DNA of 64,000 bases. Source: an uncultured Phaeodactylibacter sp. (lineage in GTDB: Bacteria > Bacteroidota > Bacteroidia > Chitinophagales > Saprospiraceae). The DNA lies in the NCBI GenBank assembly GCA_913057245.1, contig CAJXNH010000016.1:23754-87753 (forward strand). Direction: 5' to 3'. The notes beneath the pieces were generated by a model. That model worked only from the letters and a program-made list of their open reading frames with translations. It was not told where the DNA came from and searched no databases. Below, in pieces: positions 17,353 through 27,020 of this stretch (positions within the stretch are counted from its first letter, which is position 1; each line of letters begins with the position of its first letter). The position numbers and the translations under genes were made by a program.

Positions 17353-18933
17353 ATGAAAGAAACCTTTACAGAATATACCAGGCACTACGCTAAGGATATT
17401 CCCGCCTCATTAGTTGTTTTCCTCGTTGCCCTGCCTTTGTGCCTGGGTATTGCGCTGGCTTCCGGCGCCCCTTTATTTTCCGGGCTCATCACCGGTATTA
17501 TTGCCGGTATTGTAGTGGGCGCACTCAGCCAATCGCATACCAGTGTAAGTGGTCCGGCTGCCGGGCTGACCGTTATTGTCTTTAGTGCCATTGCCGAACT
17601 CGGCAGCTTTGAGCTGTTCCTGCTGGCGGTGGTCCTGGGCGGAGTTTTCCAATTGATTCTAGGGTTAGTCAAGGCGGGGATCATCGGGCTCTATTTCCCT
17701 TCTTCCGTCATTAAAGGTATGCTCGCCGCGATCGGCCTTATTCTCATCCTCAAACAGCTGCCTCACTTCCTGGGCGTTGATATGGAAGCCTTTGGTGAGA
17801 TGGCTTTTGCCGATAAAGAAGGCGGCAATACTTTTACCCATTTCTTCTATGCCTTGCAGCATATTCACCCCGGGGCGGCTATTATCGGTTTTGTTTCCCT
17901 GGGGCTGATGATCCTCTGGGAACGGCCGTTTATCAAGCAACATAGCATACTGGGGCTGTTCCCCGGCGCGCTGGTAGCGGTCCTTTCCGGCGTAGGGCTG
18001 CACCTGGCCTATATCGGTGCTTATCCGGCCTGGACACCGGAATCGCAGATGCTCGTCACCTTGCCCAATATCAACAGCATGGCCACTTTGCAGAAGGCGC
18101 TGGCCTTCCCGGACTGGACCGGTATTCTGAACCCAGTGGTTTGGAAGACAGCGGCCGTCATCGCCATCGTGGCCAGCCTGGAGACCTTGCTAAGTATTGA
18201 AGCGGTAGACAAACTAGACCCGCACAAGCGGCATTCTCCCAAAAATGCAGAACTGCGCGCGCAGGGCATTGGCAACATCATCGCCGGTATGATCGGCGGC
18301 CTGCCTATGACAAGCGTAATTGTGCGGTCTTCTGCCAATGTGGCTTCCGGTGCGGAGACAAAAATGTCAGCCGTCTATCACGGCTTATTGCTTTTGGGCA
18401 GCGTGCTGCTTATTCCCGGCCTGATGGGCTACATCCCACTGGCTTCTCTGGCAGCGGTACTGATTTTTGTTGGCTTCAAGCTTTCTAAACCCAGCCTGTA
18501 CCGGCAGCAGTTCAAAGTGGGCTACAATCAGTTCATGCCGTTCATCATAACGATTATTGCTATCCTTTTGACAGACCTGCTAGTCGGTATTTCCATTGGT
18601 ATGGTAGTGGGCGTGTTCTTCATTCTGCGCGCCAACTACAGAACGCCTTACCACTACGATGACGAAGAGGTAGTCAACGGGCAGCCCGGCAAACGTATTA
18701 AAATTACCCTAAGCGAGCACGTTTCCTTCATCAATAAGGCCAGCCTTCAGACTACCCTCGACCACCTACCGGATGGCGCCATCGTCACCATAGATGGCTA
18801 CCGGACTACCGCAATCGACCCGGATGCGCTGGAGCTTATTTATGACTTTGTGATCAATGCCCCGGAGCGCAATATAAAAGTGACGCTGCAAAACTGCCCG
18901 CACATTGAGGGCATGACGGTGGAGGAGCATTAG
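17353..18933 (+). CDS. SulP-family inorganic anion transporter
   Basis: 526 aa. The start ASLVVFLVALPLCLGIALASGAPLFSGLITGIIAG is the SulP family N-terminal signature, and SVSGPAAGLTVIVFSAI fits TM3. About 10-12 further helices follow, including the conserved KRHSPKNAELRAQGIGNIIAG...GGLPMTSVIVRSSANV region. The C-terminal 100 residues (KITLSEHVSFINKASLQTTLDHLP ... ALELIYDFV) resemble a shortened STAS domain. Bacterial relatives move sulfate, bicarbonate or other anions. No carbonic anhydrase gene adjoins it, so the substrate is open. Confidence 0.93.
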   Translation: MKETFTEYTRHYAKDIPASLVVFLVALPLCLGIALASGAPLFSGLITGIIAGIVVGALSQSHTSVSGPAAGLTVIVFSAIAELGSFELFLLAVVLGGVFQLILGLVKAGIIGLYFPSSVIKGMLAAIGLILILKQLPHFLGVDMEAFGEMAFADKEGGNTFTHFFYALQHIHPGAAIIGFVSLGLMILWERPFIKQHSILGLFPGALVAVLSGVGLHLAYIGAYPAWTPESQMLVTLPNINSMATLQKALAFPDWTGILNPVVWKTAAVIAIVASLETLLSIEAVDKLDPHKRHSPKNAELRAQGIGNIIAGMIGGLPMTSVIVRSSANVASGAETKMSAVYHGLLLLGSVLLIPGLMGYIPLASLAAVLIFVGFKLSKPSLYRQQFKVGYNQFMPFIITIIAILLTDLLVGISIGMVVGVFFILRANYRTPYHYDDEEVVNGQPGKRIKITLSEHVSFINKASLQTTLDHLPDGAIVTIDGYRTTAIDPDALELIYDFVINAPERNIKVTLQNCPHIEGMTVEEH

Positions 18934-19253
18934 TGACCTGAGGAGGGTACGCCCGGTGAGGCGGTCTCGCCCGGCGCTCTCTCCGTCCGACGTAGTTCGA
19001 AAACGCCAGTACTGGCCAATCCACACGAACAAGTTATGGGAAGTTGGGACCTTCACCGGGCGTACTGAACTTGGGCAAACCTAGCGCACCGGGTGAATGC
19101 CCCGGCTGTGGCTTAGCGTAGTGCACCCGGTGAGATAGTTTCGCCCGGCGCACTCCCTTCGCCGGGCGTATTGAACGGGAACATGCAGCCCCAATACGTA
19201 GCGCAGCAGAGTATTGTCGGCTGCACTGTGTTGTTTGCCTGTTTCTTTTTCGG
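18934..19253. repeat. Palindrome-rich intergenic region after the transporter
   Basis: No coding region is seen. GTACGCCCGGTGA at 18947-18959 is matched in inverted orientation by TCACCGGGCGTAC at 19053-19065. A 52-bp unit with CACCGGGTG/CACCCGGTG arms follows at 19084-19135, then CGCCCGGCG/CGCCGGGCG. These may act as terminators or be REP-like repeats. Confidence 0.55.
19084..19135. repeat. 52-bp repeat flanking the toxin-antitoxin remnant, left copy
   Basis: Starts GCGCACCGGGTGAATGCCCC and ends GTGCACCCGGTGAGA. It matches 20085-20136 at about 43 of 52 positions, in the same orientation. Each copy has internal inverted CACCGGGTG and CACCCGGTG arms. Confidence 0.7.
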
Positions 19254-19712
19254 TTATTCTCCTACCCTTTCTAAAATTTGATTCTTTAGCCTTTCTGACA
19301 TTCGGAAATCAACTTTTTCTAGTTTCTCGATTAAGGGCTTTACTCGGTTTATTACCCCTATTTCTTTTGCTCTTATCATTACTCCCAAAATCCCTGTTAT
19401 CTTGATTCCCAATTTTTTAGCTATTCCCCTTCCCTTTTTCTCGTCAATTATCAATAAACTAGCTTCGTTTTCTAAAGCCAATGTTATTCCACTAGATTCA
19501 CCTTTATCTAATTCAAGGTTCAGCAGCTTAAACTTCTGTACATCTTCTATTGGTTCTATCCTTATCCAATTAGGAGTTTCAAGCCCATATTCTTCCGAAA
19601 TTTATGGTGTTATTACGACTTCTTCATATACCTTTTTCAGCAGTTCTAATTCTCCAATATTTGTTAAGGCTATCAAACTACTTGTATCTGAGATGATTAT
19701 CTTTTTAGGCAT
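19254..19712 (-). pseudogene. PIN-domain toxin (DUF3368-like) interrupted by a nonsense codon
   Basis: The minus-strand frame from the ATG at 19712 reads MPKKIIISDTSSLIALTNIG, a PIN-domain start with its first catalytic Asp. It runs in frame to 19254 except for one TAA at 19602-19604 (codon 37). Downstream it continues with LDKGESSGITLALENEASLL and IIDEKKGRGIAKKLG, the typical second acidic cluster. A single change from GAA would produce the TAA. The ATG overlaps the stop of the upstream antitoxin by 8 nt (ATGCCTAA), the classic toxin-antitoxin layout. The toxin is probably inactive unless the stop is read through or is a sequencing error. Confidence 0.82.
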
Positions 19713-19932
19713 TTTCCAAGTCTTCTTCTAACTCTTCATAATCATATCCAAACAAGGATACATTATATTTACCCAGTAGCTCTACAAAAGATCTCTTTGA
19801 TATGCCTACTATTTCCGCTGCTTGTCCTGAACTCAATTTACCATCTTCGAATAGTTTTGAGGCTATCATCATCTTTAGCTCAAAATCATTCATGTTCAGG
19901 CTGTCTGGTATTTGAACTGTTAGTACACTCAT
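19705..19932 (-). CDS. UPF0175-family antitoxin (VapB-like)
   Basis: I choose the internal ATG at 19932 (MSVLTVQIPDSLNMNDFELK), which matches the usual N-terminus of this family; the frame is open to 19998. The 75-residue product has an N-terminal strand/helix and a helix-turn-helix-like DGKLSSGQAAEIVGISKRSFVELLGKY, followed by an acidic tail (YDYEELEEDLENA) that would contact the PIN toxin. It overlaps the toxin gene by 8 nt. It appears intact although the toxin frame is broken. The AT-rich codon use differs from the neighbouring genes, a sign of transfer. Confidence 0.82.
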   Translation of the reverse strand: MSVLTVQIPDSLNMNDFELKMMIASKLFEDGKLSSGQAAEIVGISKRSFVELLGKYNVSLFGYDYEELEEDLENA

Positions 19933-20084
19933 TTTTTTCTGATTGGTGATCTTCTTGTCTGATTGAAGATATTCATATTCTTCCATATCTGCAATCATCT
20001 TATTATTCAGTTCTTGAAGGCTCGTTTTAGTTCCCTCGTTATCAATATTTTATCAAATGGCACACAACAATAGATACACGAAAA

Positions 20085-20136
20085 GCACACCGGGTGAATG
20101 CCCCTCCAACGGCTTAGCTTAGTGCACCCGGTGAGT
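20085..20136. repeat. 52-bp repeat flanking the toxin-antitoxin remnant, right copy
   Basis: Starts GCACACCGGGTGAATGCCCC and ends GTGCACCCGGTGAGT; direct repeat of 19084-19135. The two copies bracket the antitoxin/toxin pair about 1 kb apart. Confidence 0.7.
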
Positions 20137-20219
20137 TTATTGCCCCTTTAACCTTCTCCGACCGACGAAGCAAGCCTGACGCGAAGTCGGTTACCCTTTA
20201 ACCTGATATACTTTAAAAT

Positions 20220-21995
20220 TTAACCTTCACCCCTCCTCCCCGGCAACAAGCCCCGCACCAAGGTATTCAGCAGCAAAAGAGCCGACCCAAACAAGGCAAT
20301 GCGCGCAATCAAATCGCCCCAAAGGACGTAAAAGGTAATGCGGTCGCTGAACAGGATGTCCTGCCGGATAGCCGCCGCCTCGTCGTAACGCGTAGGCTGC
20401 AGGATGTCCCCCCGCTGATTGATGAAGGCGGAAATACCGGAATTGGCGGAACGGGCGATGCTGCGGCGGGTTTCAATGGCCCGCAGGGAAGCGAAGTAGA
20501 GGTGTTGGCGATGCCCGGCGGTATGGTCCCACCATCCGTCGTTGGTCATGATAAAAATGGCCTGAGCGCCTTTTCGGATGTAGCCGTTGACGTATTCGCC
20601 AAAAATAGATTCATAACAGATAGCCGGGGCGACCTTGCCGCTGCCACTGCTCAGCACCGAGCGCTCGGGCTGTGTGCCGACACCTGCGGTGGTACCTTCC
20701 AGTTGTTCCACCAGGGGCTCCAGAAAAAACAGCGCCTCCTTGAAAGGGAAAATTTCAGGCCCGGGCACCAGCTTGGACTTACGGTAGAGCGGGACTTCTT
20801 CCTTTCCCATTTCCAGTTGGATGGCGGCATTGAGCACTTCGTACCTCAGGGTATCGTTCCGGCGGATTTGCTCCCGGACGTTGGGGCTCAGGGGCTCGCC
20901 TTCCTGAAACACATGGTAGCCATCAATGCCGGTGATGAGCTTCAGCCCTTCAAAACCGCTCAGCTCATTGCGGATACGGCGCACCGCCGGGTATCGGTTG
21001 ATCTTTTGGTCATCAACCAGCCCGAAGCTCGTCTCCGGATAGACCAGGTAGTCGGTTTCGGGGCGGACGACGGATTTGGACAACTCCAGGAAACGGCCGA
21101 TCTGCTCTTCCTCGGGCAAACTAAACTTTACGTAGTGCGGCTCAAAATTGGGTTGGACAACAGCAACTTCCCGGGGCTCGCCTTCGGGCGTGAAGGTCGT
21201 GTACCATACCAAAGAAACCACCATAGGCACTACGACAAGCGCCCCCAGCTGCAGCAGCGGCTTCCGGTAGCTTTCCTTCGCCTGGTACTTATTCCAGATG
21301 CTCAGGCCCAGAACATTCGCCACCCATATCCACAGGCTGCCGCCAAAAACACCGGTGTAGCTGTACCATTGCAGCAGGCTCGGGTATTCTGCGAAGCTGT
21401 TGCCCAGCGTAAGCCACGGCCAGGTCAGCTCCCAGTTGAGGTGGATGTACTCGAACGCCAGCCAGTAGCAGATCAAAGCCGCGTACTTCAGGCCCGGCAT
21501 CACCCAACGCGTCGTATGGAACAAAAGCACCGGGATGGTCATCAGCAGGGCATTCACCCAAATGGCGAAAATCCCCGCTGCAAAAGCCGTATTGGCCACC
21601 CAGTAGGTCGCAATGACATTCCACAGCACAAAGGTATGGTAGGTGTATTTGAAGACCGTCCAGCGGCGGGCTTTACCGGCCTGTTCGCTCACCTCATTTT
21701 CCACGATGAGCAGGGGCACAAAGCCGATCAGCATCAGCCAGGGCACCGGCAGCGAATCCGGAAACCCCACACCAAGCAGCAGCCCACTCAGGGTAGACAA
21801 GCCCAGCCATCGCCAGCGGTCGTTGCGGAACCACTTGATGCCCAATACCAAAGACCCCCATCCCGACAGGAAGGCCAGCAGTGGTCGGTAGCCCCAAAGC
21901 TGCCCCATGCCCCCTCGTTCCACCATATCGATACCGGCATAGGCGCAGAGCAGCGCGAATACAATAAGCAAAGTCAGGTGCAAGGGCTTCTTCAT
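20220..21995 (-). CDS. lnt: Apolipoprotein N-acyltransferase
   Basis: 591 aa. An N-terminal membrane domain with about seven helices precedes a periplasmic nitrilase domain starting REVAVVQPNFEPHYVKF. The Glu-Lys-Cys triad is visible in VYPETSFG (Glu), RKSKLVPGPEIFPF (Lys) and APAICYESIFGEYV (Cys). A last helix lies near residues 560-580. It transfers the third acyl chain to lipoproteins at the inner membrane, relevant to the many lipoproteins encoded nearby. It lies 98 nt after the GSCFA gene on the same strand. The long opposite-strand ORF at 20502-22001 is a shadow. Confidence 0.93.
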   Translation of the reverse strand: MKKPLHLTLLIVFALLCAYAGIDMVERGGMGQLWGYRPLLAFLSGWGSLVLGIKWFRNDRWRWLGLSTLSGLLLGVGFPDSLPVPWLMLIGFVPLLIVENEVSEQAGKARRWTVFKYTYHTFVLWNVIATYWVANTAFAAGIFAIWVNALLMTIPVLLFHTTRWVMPGLKYAALICYWLAFEYIHLNWELTWPWLTLGNSFAEYPSLLQWYSYTGVFGGSLWIWVANVLGLSIWNKYQAKESYRKPLLQLGALVVVPMVVSLVWYTTFTPEGEPREVAVVQPNFEPHYVKFSLPEEEQIGRFLELSKSVVRPETDYLVYPETSFGLVDDQKINRYPAVRRIRNELSGFEGLKLITGIDGYHVFQEGEPLSPNVREQIRRNDTLRYEVLNAAIQLEMGKEEVPLYRKSKLVPGPEIFPFKEALFFLEPLVEQLEGTTAGVGTQPERSVLSSGSGKVAPAICYESIFGEYVNGYIRKGAQAIFIMTNDGWWDHTAGHRQHLYFASLRAIETRRSIARSANSGISAFINQRGDILQPTRYDEAAAIRQDILFSDRITFYVLWGDLIARIALFGSALLLLNTLVRGLLPGRRGEG

Positions 21996-22093
21996 GGATG
22001 AATTGCGAATTGAGTTGCTGCAAGTTTAAGGAAAAAAGCGCAGGAATCAGGTGCCGGGCTCAAAGGCTTAACCGTTTGTTGACATTGCCGGAA

Positions 22094-23101
22094 TCACTTG
22101 AGCAGTGCGGACTGCAGCCGTTCCCGCTCCGGGGAAAAATCGGCCCGGGGCAGATTGGCTTCCAGCTGCTCAATCCGCTGCAACTGCTGTCGCACGAATG
22201 CCTGGTGCGCTGCCGAGGCTGGAAAAAGGGGGCGGTGCTCGCTGCCACGTACGATGGCATCCACAGCATTAAGCTGTTCCAGGGTCTTCTCCTCAAAGGC
22301 TACAGAGGCGAAGCAGGACCAGATGTAATCCACCGCCTCCTCAGAGGGGTGCACAAAGTCCGTCTTGTAAAACCGGTAGTCCCGCAGTTCGTCCATCATC
22401 AATTCGTAGGAAGGGAAGTAGTGGACATATTCAGCTTCCGCCAGTGCTTCCGCAGCCAGCAAAAGGGCGGCCTTGCTCCGCTGATTCTCCACCACCCCGT
22501 CCCGGATGTGCCGTACCGGGCTGACGGTCAGCACTACTTCCAGCCCGGGCCGGTGGGCTTTGCAAGCTGCAAGTACCGGTTGCAGCGCCTCCACAATCGC
22601 TTTTGGCGAAAGCCGGTACTTCCGGAAAGCGTTAGCGGGTACTTTATGACAGTTGGCCACCACCTGCCCGGAGGCCCGGTGCTCGTAAACAAAAGCCGTG
22701 CCCAGGGTAATGATCAGGCGGTCCATGCCTGCAACCGCTCTTTTCAGTTCCTCCACAGCCAACTGCATCTGCCGGGCCGCCACTTCACGTTCCGGATGAC
22801 CCAGCACCCCGTGAAAATCGAAATGCTGCCAGATACCCTGACTTTCAATCAAATCGTCTTCAGCAAAGGCTACTTCTCCGAGCCCATACTGCAATGTCCG
22901 GCTGAGGGCCAGCGGGTTATACTGAATGCCCATAGGGTTGAGGGCAACGGGAAGCTTGAGGCGCTGCAGGCGGGCACCTACTGCTTCGACAAAACAGGAC
23001 CCCAATCCCACAGCAGGCGTAGAGTACCCAAAAGCCGGAAAAGGATCCGGCAACGGCACTTTGAGCCTTAGTGGTTGCGATTGAGGGTGCTTTTTGGGCA
23101 T
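22094..23101 (-). CDS. GSCFA-domain protein
   Basis: 335 aa. The family's name motif is present as VGLGSCFVEAVGARL near residue 32, followed by NPMGIQYNPLALSRTLQYG. Other conserved blocks are DFHGVLGHPE, LIITLGTAFVYE, CHKVPANAFRK, LTVSPVRHIRDG and KTDFVHPSEEAVDYIWSCF. The fold is SGNH-hydrolase-like, with GSC replacing GDS and a terminal DxxHP. Substrate is unknown; the family is thought to be a bacterial esterase-like enzyme. It sits upstream of lnt. Confidence 0.92.
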   Translation of the reverse strand: MPKKHPQSQPLRLKVPLPDPFPAFGYSTPAVGLGSCFVEAVGARLQRLKLPVALNPMGIQYNPLALSRTLQYGLGEVAFAEDDLIESQGIWQHFDFHGVLGHPEREVAARQMQLAVEELKRAVAGMDRLIITLGTAFVYEHRASGQVVANCHKVPANAFRKYRLSPKAIVEALQPVLAACKAHRPGLEVVLTVSPVRHIRDGVVENQRSKAALLLAAEALAEAEYVHYFPSYELMMDELRDYRFYKTDFVHPSEEAVDYIWSCFASVAFEEKTLEQLNAVDAIVRGSEHRPLFPASAAHQAFVRQQLQRIEQLEANLPRADFSPERERLQSALLK

Positions 23102-23208
23102 CTGTTTAGTGGTAATGATTTAAAAGTAGTATTTTCCGCTTCGAAATCAGGCGCAATTTAAAGATATTCACCCGGAAAGCCCGGGCTCCTTAATTTTCAG
23201 GTTTCAAT

Positions 23209-24540
23209 ATGGGATTACTCGACCGCCTTTTCAGGAATGCTGTACAACATACGGAACAACCGTCCATTCGCTTCGGCCGGTATACGGATTCCTATAAGGC
23301 GCCCTCCCGTTATGACGCCTGGGACCGCGCGCAGGATCTCTTTGAAGATGAACAGTTCCTGGAAAGCTACAAGCATTTTCTCCTCTACCTCCGGGATGAC
23401 GAGGAGGACAACGTGCACTGGAAGGAAGTACCGGGTGGGCTGGAATTTGAGCTGTATCAGGGGTCTAAAAAGCTGACGGGTAAAGCCACGCCCCACAAAA
23501 TCCGGGTGCAGGCGCCGGTCGTTAAAACCGAGTCCTTCAACATAGGCGTACTGCGCCGCCTGCTTGAGCAAAACTTCGACCTGAAGTACTGCCGTTTCAC
23601 CCTCGACCCGGAAGGCAATATCGTCATCGTTTTCGACACCTACACCCTCGACGGCTCGCCTTACAAACTCTACTACGCCCTGCGCGAAGCCGCCATCAAA
23701 GCCGACAAGCAGGACGACCTTCTGATCGAAGAATTCCGGAACCTGCAACCGGTGGAAATCACCCACCTGAAAGAACTGCCACAGGAGGAAAAAGAAGCAA
23801 AGTACCGCTACATCAAGCAAACCATCGGCGGAGTGATGCAGGAAGTGGAGCACGGGGCGCTAGATTGCAAACGCTACGCAAGCAGCTACGGCTACCTCCT
23901 CCTCGACCTCATTTTCCGCCTCGACTACCTGATCAAGCCCGAGGGCTTTATGATGGAAACCCTGGAGCAGCTTCACCGGAAATACTACGAAAACGACGGA
24001 AAAAATACCGCTGGCAAAAACGAAGACCTCTGCAAGGGGCTTAAGGCACTGGCAGAGCGCCCGGCCGAGGATTTCTACCGGGAAATGTACCGGGGCTGCA
24101 GCACTTTCGGCATCACGCATACCGTCAACCACGACCGCGTGGTCTCCATCATCAACGGAGAACTGTACCACATGGACTGGTACCTGGAAAACGGGCACGA
24201 GCGCATGGCGATGGCCATTCCCGGCTACATCGTTGGCTTCTGCCTGTTCAACTACGCCGTGCCCAAGCCCGACCGCGACCTTTTCCACCTGTATTATCAG
24301 ATTACCGAGCCGGCCTACTTCGGCGACCTCGGCTTCACCGTAAAGTACCTGGACGATAGCACCCAACAGCCCGACAAGCGTGCCATCCGCCGGGCTATTA
24401 GCAAAATTGTGGATGAGAACAAGGGCAGCTTTCCCAACTTCTCCTTCCCCACCGGCTCCCTGGACTTCAGCAGCCTCCCCCGGTTTGCCCGTTCTTACCT
24501 GACGATTATGAAGTCGCTCAACCTGGTTAAGGCTTTATAG
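23209..24540 (+). CDS. Conserved hypothetical cytoplasmic protein
   Basis: 443 aa with no signal peptide or membrane helix. It starts MGLLDRLFRNAV and has an N-terminal helix pair (YDAWDRAQDLFEDEQFLESYKHFLLYLRDDEED). A mixed alpha/beta region that resembles YbjN/type-III-chaperone-like folds (LLEQNFDLKYCRFTLDPEGNIVIVFDTYTLDG) follows, and then a second unit of similar kind. I do not recognise a named family and assign no function. It is transcribed away from the GSCFA gene. Confidence 0.75.
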   Translation: MGLLDRLFRNAVQHTEQPSIRFGRYTDSYKAPSRYDAWDRAQDLFEDEQFLESYKHFLLYLRDDEEDNVHWKEVPGGLEFELYQGSKKLTGKATPHKIRVQAPVVKTESFNIGVLRRLLEQNFDLKYCRFTLDPEGNIVIVFDTYTLDGSPYKLYYALREAAIKADKQDDLLIEEFRNLQPVEITHLKELPQEEKEAKYRYIKQTIGGVMQEVEHGALDCKRYASSYGYLLLDLIFRLDYLIKPEGFMMETLEQLHRKYYENDGKNTAGKNEDLCKGLKALAERPAEDFYREMYRGCSTFGITHTVNHDRVVSIINGELYHMDWYLENGHERMAMAIPGYIVGFCLFNYAVPKPDRDLFHLYYQITEPAYFGDLGFTVKYLDDSTQQPDKRAIRRAISKIVDENKGSFPNFSFPTGSLDFSSLPRFARSYLTIMKSLNLVKAL

Positions 24541-24601
24541 GGATTGTTTTAATCATTTCCGGCATTTCAACGTTACACCATTGAATTAACACCGAGATGA
24601 A

Positions 24602-26986
24602 ATGCCCTGCATACGCTACACCTTTTTCCTTATTCTGCTAAGCATCCCCTATTTTGCCCTCGCCCAATCTGCTATTCCCCTAACCGGACAGCTAAAGGAA
24701 GCTGGTACCGAAAAGAGCCTGCCCTTTGCCACCGTGGGCCTGTATGCCTTGCCAGATAGCAATATGGTGACCAATGCTCTTACGGAAACGGATGGCCGCT
24801 TTTTGCTGGAAGCCCAACCCGGCAATTACTACGCCCTGTTTCAATACGTGGGCTATGAGGACCGCTATCTGAGCCCGGTTGAAGTGCAAGCGGGACAGGA
24901 CACGCTCAGGCTGGGCGACGTAGAAATGTCCACCGATGCCATTGCCCTGCAGGAAGTGGAGGTCAGGGCCGAGCGCAGCCAAATGGAATTCAAGCTCGAC
25001 AAGCGGGTCTTTAATGTAGGCAAAGACCTGACCAATGCCGGCAATAATGCTGCCGATATCCTCGACAACGTTCCATCCGTAAGTGTGGACCCGGAAGGCA
25101 ACGTCAGCCTGAGGGGGAGTCAGGGGGTGCGCATCCTCATCAATGGTCAACCTTCCGGCTTGCTGAGTGCAGGCGATACTGAGGCTTTGCAGCGCATGCA
25201 GGGCGACATGATCGAGCGGGTGGAAGTGATCACCAACCCTTCCGCCCGGTACGAAGCTGAAGGGGAAGCCGGTATCATTAACATCATCCTCAAAAAGGAG
25301 GAGAAAAAAGGCTTCAACGGCTCCTTTGGCCTCACAGCAGGGCAGCCTGCCAATTACGGCGCCTCCTACAACCTCAACTACCGCAGGCGGGCGTTCAACT
25401 TTTTCTCCAACTTCGGGCTGGATTACCGGCGGGCACCGGGCGGCGGCAATGCGACGCAGCGCTTTTTTGAAAATGGCGAACTGACTAACTTCTTCACCAG
25501 CGAAACCAGCCAAAACCGGGGCGGGCTCGGCGGCTATCTGCAGATGGGCACCGATTACAACTTCAATGAGCGCAATACCCTCACTGCGGCCCTGCTCTAC
25601 CGCACGGGAGAAGACGACAACCGGGCTACCGTCACCTTCCGCGACTTTGACCCGGCGGGTAATCTACTCAACACCACGGTCCGCCGTACCGACGAAGTGG
25701 AGGAAGAGCACAACCTGGAAGCGACCCTCAACTACGAACGGCAGTACGACAACCCTGATCAGAAATGGACCTTTAATTTCAAGTACATCCTCGACGATGA
25801 CACCGAGCTGGCCGACTACCGGCAGACCGATGAAGAATCGACTATGCCACTCTTGCAGCGTTCCAGCAATACGGAGGACGAAATCAACATGCTGCTGCAG
25901 ACCGATTACATCTACCCTATTAGCGAAAGCACTAAAGTCGAAGGCGGGCTGCGGGCGGCTTTCCGTACCGTCAATAACGATTTCTTTGTGGAAGAAGAAG
26001 GAGCAGATGGGGTCTACACGCCCCTGCCCGACTTCAATGACGAGCTGGAATACACCGAGGATATCTACGCTGCCTATGCCATCGGCGGGCATGAATTTGG
26101 GCCCTACAGCGTGCAGGTGGGGCTGCGGGCGGAACTTTCTGACATCACCGCTGCCCTGCTCCGCTCCGGCGAATCCAACGATCAGGACTACCTGAGCTTT
26201 TTTCCGAGTGCCTCCCTGTCTTATTCCGTTACCGAGAAGGATCAGTTGCAGGCCAGCTACAGCCGCCGGTTGAGCCGCCCTTATTTCCGGCGCCTCCTTC
26301 CCTTCTCCAATTACAACAACCCACGCAACAATAACATTGGCAACCCCAACCTGCGCCCGGAATTCACCAATTCCTTTGAAGCCGGTTACCTGCGCTACCT
26401 GAAGAATGGCACTTTTTTGACGAGCCTTTACTACCGCCGGACCACAGGTGTGATTGAACGCCTGACGCTCCCTGCAGACGACGGAACGGCAATCATTTAC
26501 CCCGTCAACCTGGCTGTGCGCGATGCCTTCGGGCTAGAGCTCAACCTCAGCGTGCAACCTACCGAATGGTGGGACATTACCGGTGACGTGAACCTCTTCC
26601 GGGCTATCATTGAGGGCAGCTTTGAAGGTACCGACTACAGCGCAGACACCTACACGATGAGCGGGCAGATCAACTCCAAGGTCAAACCCACCGACCGCTG
26701 GCAGGTGCAGGTTTCCTTCGACTATACGGCACCACAGCGTACGCCACAGGGGCGGCGTTTATCCATTTACATGCTCGATATCGCTGCTTCCCTGGATGTC
26801 CTGGACAACCGGGGCACCATCACACTTTCCGGGCGCGACCTCTTCAATACCCGTCAGCGGCGCTCTGAAGTCGATCTTCCCAACTACGAAGAAGAATCGG
26901 TCTTCCAATGGCGGCGCACGCAAAGTGTTATCCTCGCCTTCAACTACCGGCTCAATCAGGAGAAGCGGCAGGAACGACGGCAATAA
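24602..26986 (+). CDS. TonB-dependent outer-membrane receptor (CarboxypepD-regulatory N-terminus)
   Basis: 794 aa. A signal peptide (YTFFLILLSIPYFALAQ) is followed by a carboxypeptidase-regulatory-like beta sandwich (LTGQLKEAGTEKSLPFATVGLYAL...DGRFLLEAQPGNYYALFQYVGYEDR). A plug follows (NAADILDNVPSVSVDPEGNVSLRGSQ; VRILINGQPSGLL; EVITNPSARYEAEGEAGIINIILKK) and then a large outer-membrane barrel (SYSRRLSRPYFRRLLPFSNYNN). This is the outer-membrane-beta-barrel family rather than SusC. No SusD partner is adjacent. It does not end in the usual terminal Phe (NQEKRQERRQ). Substrate unknown. Confidence 0.9.
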   Translation: MPCIRYTFFLILLSIPYFALAQSAIPLTGQLKEAGTEKSLPFATVGLYALPDSNMVTNALTETDGRFLLEAQPGNYYALFQYVGYEDRYLSPVEVQAGQDTLRLGDVEMSTDAIALQEVEVRAERSQMEFKLDKRVFNVGKDLTNAGNNAADILDNVPSVSVDPEGNVSLRGSQGVRILINGQPSGLLSAGDTEALQRMQGDMIERVEVITNPSARYEAEGEAGIINIILKKEEKKGFNGSFGLTAGQPANYGASYNLNYRRRAFNFFSNFGLDYRRAPGGGNATQRFFENGELTNFFTSETSQNRGGLGGYLQMGTDYNFNERNTLTAALLYRTGEDDNRATVTFRDFDPAGNLLNTTVRRTDEVEEEHNLEATLNYERQYDNPDQKWTFNFKYILDDDTELADYRQTDEESTMPLLQRSSNTEDEINMLLQTDYIYPISESTKVEGGLRAAFRTVNNDFFVEEEGADGVYTPLPDFNDELEYTEDIYAAYAIGGHEFGPYSVQVGLRAELSDITAALLRSGESNDQDYLSFFPSASLSYSVTEKDQLQASYSRRLSRPYFRRLLPFSNYNNPRNNNIGNPNLRPEFTNSFEAGYLRYLKNGTFLTSLYYRRTTGVIERLTLPADDGTAIIYPVNLAVRDAFGLELNLSVQPTEWWDITGDVNLFRAIIEGSFEGTDYSADTYTMSGQINSKVKPTDRWQVQVSFDYTAPQRTPQGRRLSIYMLDIAASLDVLDNRGTITLSGRDLFNTRQRRSEVDLPNYEEESVFQWRRTQSVILAFNYRLNQEKRQERRQ

Positions 26987-27020
26987 GGACTGCCGTCAAC
27001 CAAGGGGTACGAACAAACGT

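Noticed and set aside
18934..19253. Possible insertion-sequence ends
   Set aside because: There are palindromes and inverted repeats but no transposase frame between or beside them.
20502..22001. 499-codon plus-strand ORF
   Set aside because: Antisense shadow of lnt, whose catalytic triad is clear on the other strand.
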